Below, in pieces: positions 58,194 to 64,000 of a stretch of 64,000 bases of DNA (within the stretch, counting starts at the first letter, position 1; the number at the start of each line of letters is the position of its first letter). The position numbers and the translations under genes are program-made. Under the pieces are notes generated by a model. It did not search any database and was not told where the DNA came from. It saw nothing but the letters and a program-made list of their open reading frames with translations. Source of the stretch: Microbacterium bovistercoris. GTDB taxonomy: Bacteria > Actinomycetota > Actinomycetes > Actinomycetales > Microbacteriaceae. The stretch is taken from NCBI RefSeq assembly GCF_003387575.1, contig NZ_QUAB01000012.1, forward strand, positions 1 through 64,000, given 5' to 3'.

Positions 58194-58978
58194 TGGCCGA
58201 CACTCTGCTGAGCGTGCAGGATCTCACCGTGTCCTACGGGCGGGTCGAGGCCGTGCGCGGGGTCTCGTTCGACGTCGCGGCCGGTTCGCTGGTCACCCTG
58301 GTAGGCGCGAACGGCGCCGGGAAATCGTCGATCATCAATGCGATCTCCGGGCTGGTGCGCCCCTCCGGAGGACGCGTCCTGTTCGACGGCGACGACATCA
58401 CCCGCGCGAAGTCGCACCGGCTGGTGCCGCGGGGCCTGGTGCAGGTGCCGGAGGGCCGGCAGGTGCTGGCCACCATGACGATCACCGAGAACCTGCAGAT
58501 GGGCGCGCGTTCGCTCGGACGCGGCGCCGGCGCCGCGATCGACGAGATGTACCAGCGCTTCCCCGTGCTCGGCGAGCGCCGGAAGCTGGCGGCCGGATCG
58601 CTCTCCGGCGGCGAGCAGCAGATGCTCGCGATCGCGCGCGCGATGCTCGCCCGGCCCCGCCTGGTGCTGATGGACGAGCCCTCGATGGGTCTCGCCCCGA
58701 AGATCGTGGACGAGGTGTTCGCCGTGATCGAGGAGGTGCGGGCGGGCGGCACGACCGTGCTGCTCGTCGAGCAGAACGCGCGCCGGGCGCTGCAGGCCGC
58801 CGACGAGGGGCACATCCTGCAGAACGGCGAGATCGCGCGCTCCGGGAAGGCCGCCACCCTGCTCGCCGACGACGACATCATCCAGGCCTACCTGGGCACC
58901 GGCAGCGCCGACCCCGCGCAGGTCGAGGCCGCCGAGGCCACCGGCGCGGCGGACACCACGGAGGAACAGGACCGATGA
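58193..58978 (+). CDS. ABC transporter ATP-binding protein (LivF-like)
   Basis: A 261-residue ATPase: Walker A VGANGAGKSSIINAISG, QVPEGRQVLATMTITENLQ, signature LSGGEQQMLAIARAML, Walker B LVLMDEPSMGLAP. It pairs with the fused LivG half to drive import. It ends in an acidic extension (VEAAEATGAADTTEE) and its stop overlaps the downstream oxidase start by four bases. Confidence 0.95.
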   Translation: MADTLLSVQDLTVSYGRVEAVRGVSFDVAAGSLVTLVGANGAGKSSIINAISGLVRPSGGRVLFDGDDITRAKSHRLVPRGLVQVPEGRQVLATMTITENLQMGARSLGRGAGAAIDEMYQRFPVLGERRKLAAGSLSGGEQQMLAIARAMLARPRLVLMDEPSMGLAPKIVDEVFAVIEEVRAGGTTVLLVEQNARRALQAADEGHILQNGEIARSGKAATLLADDDIIQAYLGTGSADPAQVEAAEATGAADTTEEQDR

Positions 58979-60192
58979 CCCGCCGCATCCGCCGACGGGT
59001 GCCGACCTGGGGTGCCGTGGCGCCGCTGCTCGGCTTCCGCCGGCCGGTACGGAACGGTGTGGACCGCCGGCTCGCACAGGCGCTGTCTGTGAAGGACCTG
59101 GCCCGCATTGCGCGACGCACGACGCCCCGCTCGGTGTTCGACTACGTGCACGGCGCCGCGGAGGACGAAGTGAGCATCGCGCGCGCCCGTCGGGCGTTCG
59201 CGCAGGTCGAGTTCGAGCCGCGCGTGCTGCATGACGTGGCCGAGGTCGACACTTCGGCGACGATCCTGGGCCGGCCCGCATCCCTGCCGTTGATCCTCGC
59301 GCCCACCGGATTCACCCGGATGATGCATCACGAAGGCGAGATCGCCGTCGCACGCGCCGCCGCCCGTGCCGGCGTGCCGTACACGCTGTCCACCATGGGG
59401 ACCACATCGCCACGCGAGCTGAAGCAGGCGGTGCCTGACGGGAACGACTGGTTCCAGGTGTACCTCTGGAAGGACCGTGACGGCACCAGGCGCCTGGTGG
59501 ACGAGGCGCGCAGCGCCGGATACGACACCCTCGTGCTCACCGTCGACACCCCGGTGGCCGGCAACAGGCTGCGCGATGCGCGCAACGGTCTGACCATCCC
59601 GCCGACGCTGAACCCGAAGACGATCTGGGACATGGCGTGGCATCCGGCCTGGTGGTTCAACGTGCTCACCACCGATCCGATCGAGTTCGCCAGCCTGCGA
59701 TCCTTCGACGGCACCGTCGCGGAGCTCGTGGCGAAGATGTTCGACCCCAGCCTGAAGATCGAGGACCTGGCGTGGCTGCGCGAGGAGTGGTCGGGCAGGC
59801 TGGTGGTCAAGGGCATCCAGTCCGTCACCGACGCTCGGCGCGTGGTGGACGCCGGTGCCGACGCCCTGGTGGTCTCGAACCACGGCGGTCGCCAACTGGA
59901 TCGCGCCCCCACTCCCCTTCGGCTGCTACCCGAGGTCGCGTCGGCAGTCGGCGACCAGGCAGAGATCTTCCTCGACACCGGCATTCTGTCCGGTGCCGAT
60001 GTGCTCGCCGCGGTCGGGCTCGGCGCTGACGCCTGCATGGTCGGTCGTGCCTACCTGTACGGGCTGATGGCCGGTGGCGAGCGCGGCGTCGACCGGATGC
60101 TGCAGCTGATGCGCGCCGAGGCCGTGCGCACCATGCAGCTCGCGGGCGTCTCGACGATCGCCGACCTGCGCGGCCGCGTGCGGCTGGGCTGA
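58975..60192 (+). CDS. FMN-dependent alpha-hydroxy-acid oxidase/dehydrogenase (LldD family)
   Basis: A 405-residue TIM-barrel flavoenzyme related to L-lactate dehydrogenase LldD, glycolate oxidase and lactate 2-monooxygenase. SVFDYVHGAAEDE, LPLILAPTGFTRMMHHEGE, LVVKGIQS (FMN lysine) and the catalytic His in SNHGGRQLDRAP are intact. It oxidises a 2-hydroxy acid to a 2-oxo acid. It is coupled (ATGA) to the liv-type importer, which suggests that the importer's ligand is a hydroxy acid or becomes one. Exact substrate unknown. Confidence 0.92.
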   Translation: MTRRIRRRVPTWGAVAPLLGFRRPVRNGVDRRLAQALSVKDLARIARRTTPRSVFDYVHGAAEDEVSIARARRAFAQVEFEPRVLHDVAEVDTSATILGRPASLPLILAPTGFTRMMHHEGEIAVARAAARAGVPYTLSTMGTTSPRELKQAVPDGNDWFQVYLWKDRDGTRRLVDEARSAGYDTLVLTVDTPVAGNRLRDARNGLTIPPTLNPKTIWDMAWHPAWWFNVLTTDPIEFASLRSFDGTVAELVAKMFDPSLKIEDLAWLREEWSGRLVVKGIQSVTDARRVVDAGADALVVSNHGGRQLDRAPTPLRLLPEVASAVGDQAEIFLDTGILSGADVLAAVGLGADACMVGRAYLYGLMAGGERGVDRMLQLMRAEAVRTMQLAGVSTIADLRGRVRLG

Positions 60193-60291
60193 ACCGCGCC
60201 GCGCACCTCAGAGAGCCCTTTCACCACTCCCCGCGCTGGGCAGCACGGAAAGGGACCCCCGAGCGCACGGCGCACGGCGTACCCTTTCTGC

Positions 60292-60702
60292 ATGGCGACG
60301 CTCGACGATGTGCGACGGATCGCGCTGGAGTTCCCGCGGGTCTCCGAGAAGATCGAGGGGCACGGCGGTGGCGCGTCCTGGCGAACGGATGCCGGGATGC
60401 TGGCCTGGCAGCGCGGGCCACGCCGGAGTGACCTGGAGCAGCTCGACGCGCTCGGTCGGGAGTGGCCGAAGGGGCACGTCATCGGCATCCGCGTCGACGG
60501 CGAACAGGCCAAGTCCGCCCTGCTGGAGACCTACCCCGACGTCTTCTTCACGGTCCCGCACTTCGACGGCTACCCCGCGGTGCTGGCGATCGTGGACGCG
60601 ATCGACAAGCAGCTGCTCCGCGAGACCCTGACGGACGCGTGGCTGCTGCGAGTGCCGAAGACCGTCGGGCGGGCGTGGCTCGCCGAACACGGACTCGAGT
60701 AG
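60292..60702 (+). CDS. MmcQ/YjbR family protein
   Basis: A 136-residue protein of the YjbR (DUF419) fold: TLDDVRRIALEFPRVSEKIEGHGG at the N-terminus and FTVPHFDGYPAVLAIVDAIDKQLLRETLTDAWLLRVP at the C-terminus, with the WLLRVPKT family ending. These small proteins have a CyaY-like fold and unknown function. Confidence 0.87.
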   Translation: MATLDDVRRIALEFPRVSEKIEGHGGGASWRTDAGMLAWQRGPRRSDLEQLDALGREWPKGHVIGIRVDGEQAKSALLETYPDVFFTVPHFDGYPAVLAIVDAIDKQLLRETLTDAWLLRVPKTVGRAWLAEHGLE

Positions 60703-60742
60703 CGGGGCTCAGTCCACTTCTTCGCAGGCATCCGGATCTCTC

Positions 60743-61774
60743 TCAGTACTGCGCTGTCACGGTGCGGGCAGTGCCGTTCAGCGTCACCGTGCCACCGTAG
60801 GGCAGGATCCACTGCGGCTTGGTGTGGCCGAAGGGCACGCCGACGCACACGACAGCATCTGGGTTGTAGCGCGTGACCTCGCCGATCACCGCATCGCGCT
60901 GGGCCGCACGCAGCGCGACCCGCTCCACGGACGACGGGTCGAACTCGAAGTTGCTCACGACCGGTCGAGCGACGAGAACGCCGGCGACAACAGCGAGGTA
61001 TCCGCGTTCGCCGAGTGCGCGCACCCAGCGCCGCACCCAATCCGCGTTCGGGAGCTCCTCACAGGTCTCCAGCAGCAGGATCGCGCCCTCCAGGTCTTCC
61101 ACCGCAGGGAGTCGGTCCGCGTGAGCGAGCTCGCCGATCACCTCGAGACTGCCGCCCCAGGTGCGGCCCTCCACGCGCTGCGAAGACCCGGCCCAGACCC
61201 ACGGTTCGGTCGGCGCTCGGCCGCCGAACTCGGTCAGCGCCTCAGGCGCGTCCCACCGGTGTCCGAAGTCCTCGGACTCCCCCGGCTCGAACAGCTCGAT
61301 CTCACCGCCGTCCAGCAACGCCGCCTTCAGAGCGCGCAGGTGGATGTCGTCGATCCCGGGTCCCGCGCCCAGATGCAGCTGCGTCGATCCGCCGTGGAAG
61401 GCCGCGACGCCGTTCATCCACAGCCAGTTCAGGATGTTCGTGTTGTCGCTGAAGCCGAGGAACGGCTTGGGGTCTGCCTGCGCGAGCGCCGGGTCGAGGT
61501 GCGGGGTGACGAGGATCTGGTCGTCGCCGCCGATGGTGGCGAGGATCGCGCGGATGCCGGGATCGGCGAGAGCCGCGTTCACATCGGCCGCGCGGGCCTC
61601 GGGCGGGGCATCCAGCTGCCGCGTCGTCGGGTATTCGACGGGGATCAGCCCGGTCGCCTCCTCGAGCCGCCGCATCGCCTGCTCATGCACCTCCGGCCCC
61701 GCCGCCGGCGCGGCGAAGGCGGGCGAGAGGACGGCGACACGGTCACCAGGACGGGCTTTCGGGGGAATCAGCAT
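60743..61774 (-). CDS. S66 family peptidase (LD-carboxypeptidase/MccF-like)
   Basis: A 343-residue serine peptidase of family S66. The nucleophile is in FLGFSDNTNILNWL, the catalytic Glu in LLLETCEELPN and His in CVGVPFGHTKPQWILP. LD-carboxypeptidases trim tetrapeptides in peptidoglycan recycling; MccF relatives give microcin C immunity. With no recycling genes around, either is possible. No signal peptide, so it is cytoplasmic. Confidence 0.9.
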   Translation of the reverse strand: MLIPPKARPGDRVAVLSPAFAAPAAGPEVHEQAMRRLEEATGLIPVEYPTTRQLDAPPEARAADVNAALADPGIRAILATIGGDDQILVTPHLDPALAQADPKPFLGFSDNTNILNWLWMNGVAAFHGGSTQLHLGAGPGIDDIHLRALKAALLDGGEIELFEPGESEDFGHRWDAPEALTEFGGRAPTEPWVWAGSSQRVEGRTWGGSLEVIGELAHADRLPAVEDLEGAILLLETCEELPNADWVRRWVRALGERGYLAVVAGVLVARPVVSNFEFDPSSVERVALRAAQRDAVIGEVTRYNPDAVVCVGVPFGHTKPQWILPYGGTVTLNGTARTVTAQY

Positions 61775-61799
61775 CCGCCCATCCTCTCAGCCCGTGCTC

Positions 61800-62627
61800 T
61801 CACCCCAGGAACAGCGCGCGCAGCCGCTTGGTCGTGAAGACCAGCCCGATCGCGATCATGACCACGTAGTAGAGCACGTGCCACAGCATCCCTGGGTACA
61901 GCGCACCGGTCGTCAGCCCGCGGATCAGCTCCACCCCGTGCCACAGCGGCAGCGCTCGCACGAGCGCCTGCACCCACTCCGGGTACACGGTGATGGGGTA
62001 GAACGTCGCCGAGAACAGGAACATCGGCATCAGCACGAATTGGATCCAGTCCATGTGCTGGAACGCCTTCATGTAACTGGTCACCGCCATGCCGAAGCTC
62101 GCGAATCCGAACGCGATCAGTGCCACCGCGGGCAGAGCGAGGATCGCCGTCCACGACAGGTTCAGCCCCCAGATCTGCATGATGATCATGAACCCGCTCG
62201 CGTAGACCAGACCGCGCAACAGCGCGTAGATGATCTCGCCGAGCGCCACGTCGAGCGGGCCGAGCGAAGTCGCGAGCATCCCCTCGTAGAGCTTGCCGTA
62301 GTTCAGTTTGAAGAACACGTTCCAGGTGGAGTCGTAGATCGCACCGTTCATCGCCGACACCGCCAGCAGGGCCGGCGCGATGAAGGCCGCATAGGGCACG
62401 GATGCCCCGGACTCGGTCTGCACGTCGCCGATCAGCGCGCCCAGGCCGATGCCCATCGACGCGAGGTACAGCACCGGCTCGAAGAAGCCGGACAGGATCA
62501 CCACGAAGCTCGACGACCGCGCCGCGATCAGACCGCGCAGCACCACCGACCACGGGTTTCCGGCCCAGAGCGCCCGGACTCCCCCGGCGCGCACGCGCGG
62601 AGCATCCGTCATCTCCCTCGTCGTCAT
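61800..62627 (-). CDS. ABC-2 type transporter permease (DrrB/DrrC-like)
   Basis: A 275-residue integral membrane protein with about six helices and the ABC-2 pattern FVVILSGFFEPVLYLASMGIG, VLMPMFLFSATFYPITVYP and ALPLWHGVELIRGLTTG. It pairs with the adjacent permease and ATPase to form a drug- or lipid-type exporter, as in daunorubicin DrrAB systems. Its ATG overlaps the stop of the upstream permease gene (ATGA). Confidence 0.92.
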   Translation of the reverse strand: MTTREMTDAPRVRAGGVRALWAGNPWSVVLRGLIAARSSSFVVILSGFFEPVLYLASMGIGLGALIGDVQTESGASVPYAAFIAPALLAVSAMNGAIYDSTWNVFFKLNYGKLYEGMLATSLGPLDVALGEIIYALLRGLVYASGFMIIMQIWGLNLSWTAILALPAVALIAFGFASFGMAVTSYMKAFQHMDWIQFVLMPMFLFSATFYPITVYPEWVQALVRALPLWHGVELIRGLTTGALYPGMLWHVLYYVVMIAIGLVFTTKRLRALFLG

Positions 62628-63559
62628 GCCGCCAGCCTCCTCGCGAAGATGCGCCGGGCGGCGACGTAGCCGCCGATGGCGAAGGCGAACAGCACGACCA
62701 GGTGCACGGCGATCATCACGCCGCCGGTGTCGCGCGGGTACGACAGGTCGCGACCGAGCTCGGTGGCGTGCCAGAGCGGTGAGATCCAGCCGATCCACTG
62801 CAGCCACACCGGCAGTGTGTCGAGCGGGTAGAACGTGCCCGAGAACAGGAACATCGGCATGAACACGAACCGCTGCACGAGGGCGAACTGCCCCGTGTCC
62901 TCTTCGAGGGATGCCGCATACGCGAGCATCGGGGTCCCGAAGGCCAGCGCGGCGAGGATGCCCACCGGAATCATCAGCCAGCTCACCACGGGGTTCCCCA
63001 CCGCCGGGAAGAGCAGCAGGAACGCGTAGTAGAGCCCGCCCGTGAGCACCACACGCGCCATCACGCCCACGACCTGGCCGTTCACGATCTGCCCGGACGA
63101 CAGCGGCGAGGCGCTGAAGCCGTAGAAGAAGCGCCGCCACTTGAACCCCGCCATCACCGGGTAACTGAACTCCTCGGACGCCACCGTGATCGCGGCGCTC
63201 ATGAGCAGCGCCGGGGCCACGAAGGCGACGTAGTCCACCTGCTGCGCCCCGTCCTGGATCGGAGCCTGGATGAGGGCGGCGAGACCGAGAGCAAGGCCGA
63301 CCAGGTACAGCACCGGCTGGCCGACAGCACCGACGATGATGGTCCAGCCGTAGGCGCGCATCGCACGCACGATGTGCTCGGCGACGTACCAGGATCCCCA
63401 GCGGCGCGGCCGCCGGGCAGCGGCCATCGCCTCGGCGCGCAGTTCGTCGAGCGAAGGCCCTTCGTCTCGCTCGGTTCCTGAGCGCCCTTCGTCTCGCTTC
63501 GCTCGCTCAGGACCCGAGGACGAGGAAGGGCGCTCAGGAACCGGATGAGAGGAGCTCAT
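62624..63559 (-). CDS. ABC-2 type transporter permease with repeat-encoded N-tail
   Basis: A 311-residue permease with six helices; MPMFLFSGTFYPLDTLPVWL and ISPLWHATELGRDLSYP mark the family. Residues about 6-36 are a Ser/Pro/Glu/Arg-rich hydrophilic tail with SSSGPERAKRDEGRSGTERDEG, encoded by the palindromic repeat at 63473-63542; the conserved part begins around LDELRAEAMAAARRPRRWG. The start overlaps the upstream ATPase stop (ATGA). Confidence 0.9.
   Translation of the reverse strand: MSSSHPVPERPSSSSGPERAKRDEGRSGTERDEGPSLDELRAEAMAAARRPRRWGSWYVAEHIVRAMRAYGWTIIVGAVGQPVLYLVGLALGLAALIQAPIQDGAQQVDYVAFVAPALLMSAAITVASEEFSYPVMAGFKWRRFFYGFSASPLSSGQIVNGQVVGVMARVVLTGGLYYAFLLLFPAVGNPVVSWLMIPVGILAALAFGTPMLAYAASLEEDTGQFALVQRFVFMPMFLFSGTFYPLDTLPVWLQWIGWISPLWHATELGRDLSYPRDTGGVMIAVHLVVLFAFAIGGYVAARRIFARRLAA
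63473..63542. repeat. Palindromic repeat inside ABC permease gene
   Basis: A perfect 18-base inverted repeat: GGTTCCTGAGCGCCCTTC (63473-63490) with GAAGGGCGCTCAGGAACC (63525-63542). It is the cleanest member of the family also seen in mazG and after ribH. Confidence 0.88.
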
Positions 63560-64000
63560 TCGATCAGCGACCTTCCGGTCAGCCGCAGGAACACGTCCTC
63601 CAGGCTCGACCTGCGCACCAGCGACGTGATCGGATGCAGGTCGCGCGCGGCGACCTGCTCCAGAGCGGCCTCGCCGTCCTGCGCATACACCAGCACCCGG
63701 TCGGGCAGCTCGTCGACACGGTCGCCGATGCCTTTCATCCGCTCCGCCGCATCCTTGTTGTGCGCCGACCCGAACCGCACCTCGAGCACCTCCCTGCTGG
63801 AGTGCTCGCGGATCAGCGACGCCGGCGTGCCCTCCGCCATGATGCGGCCCTTGTCGACGACGGCGAGGCGGTCGCAGAGCTGCTCGGCCTCGTCCATGTA
63901 GTGCGTGGTGAGCACCAGCGTGGTGCCCTGCTCCTTGAGCCGGAACAGCCGGTCCCACAGCACATGGCGCGCCTGCGGGTCGAGCCCGGTGGTCGGTTCA
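63556..64000 (-). CDS. ABC transporter ATP-binding protein, DrrA-like (partial)
   Basis: Only the C-terminal part (about 148 residues) is inside the window. The visible end of the nucleotide-binding domain begins with EPTTGLDPQARHVLWDRLF and TTLVLTTHYMDEAEQLCDR (D-loop and switch histidine), then a C-terminal domain ending SSLEDVFLRLTGRSLIE, typical of DrrA/DUF4162 exporters. The Walker A and signature motifs lie beyond the edge. It heads a three-gene operon with the two permeases. Confidence 0.92.
   Translation of the reverse strand, partial: EPTTGLDPQARHVLWDRLFRLKEQGTTLVLTTHYMDEAEQLCDRLAVVDKGRIMAEGTPASLIREHSSREVLEVRFGSAHNKDAAERMKGIGDRVDELPDRVLVYAQDGEAALEQVAARDLHPITSLVRRSSLEDVFLRLTGRSLIE

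Noticed and set aside
60743..61774. Microcin C immunity gene
   Set aside because: The S66 protein could be MccF-like, but nothing in its surroundings supports a microcin system.

Overview
The window is high-GC chromosomal DNA from an actinobacterium, most likely a member of the Microbacteriaceae and plausibly Microbacterium. The evidence is the strong GC bias at third codon positions, the many GTG starts, the very frequent GGATGCC word, a tRNA without an encoded CCA, and gene content such as eno-divIC-DUF501, DUF4307, LuxS, an FMN-riboswitch-led ribD-ribE-ribBA-ribH operon, Mfd, and a PIN-PhoH protein. I see no rRNA, prophage, insertion sequence or CRISPR array. Genus assignment is an inference.

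Layout. Positions 1-1.06 kb: a frameshifted AbiEi-type/DUF559 nuclease-like gene sits between two copies of a long perfect palindrome. 1.08-4.1 kb: ybdD with what looks like only the tail of its usual partner cstA, then phoH and a class V aminotransferase. 4.2-10.2 kb: uppS, a hemolysin III-type membrane protein, luxS, small membrane proteins, greA, and ilvA coupled to an AI-2E-family permease. 10.2-14.7 kb: a YcaQ-like glycosylase, LemA, and a coupled PLP deaminase/aldolase-like plus sugar-lactone-oxidase-like pair. 14.8 kb: a short tRNA with UAA anticodon. 14.9-20.4 kb: a minus-strand cluster eno, divIC, DUF501, S8 protease and type II NADH dehydrogenase. 20.5-31 kb: small regulators and enzymes (O-methyltransferase; GntR-DUF1648-CPBP operon with a clear operator; AraC/VOC pair; hisS; SGNH/TetR divergent pair with two palindromic operators; MazG). 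31.3-37 kb: nhaA, ppc and gdhA, then a 450-base non-coding stretch with degenerate repeats. 37.3-50 kb: hexapeptide protein, MFS-cNMP fusion, esterase, Nudix, SDR, acetyltransferases, mfd, EamA exporter and a Nei-type glycosylase. 50.1-53.7 kb: riboflavin operon under an FMN riboswitch. 54.4-60.2 kb: a branched-chain-amino-acid-type ABC importer with a fused permease-ATPase, coupled to an FMN alpha-hydroxy-acid oxidase. 60.3-64 kb: YjbR protein, S66 carboxypeptidase, and a DrrA-type ABC exporter running off the end.

Many neighbouring genes overlap as ATGA or TGATG, so translational coupling is common and defines the operons. A family of palindromic repeats (CGCCCTTCGTCTCG / CCCTTCGACAGGCTCAGG types) occurs at six places, three of them inside reading frames (mazG, ribE, an ABC permease), where they encode extra loops or tails.

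I found no convincing new multi-gene defence or biosynthetic system. The most useful leads are the palindrome-flanked, frameshifted nuclease-like gene; the importer/hydroxy-acid oxidase operon; the MFS-cNMP fusion; the short UAA tRNA; and the palindromes embedded in coding sequence.
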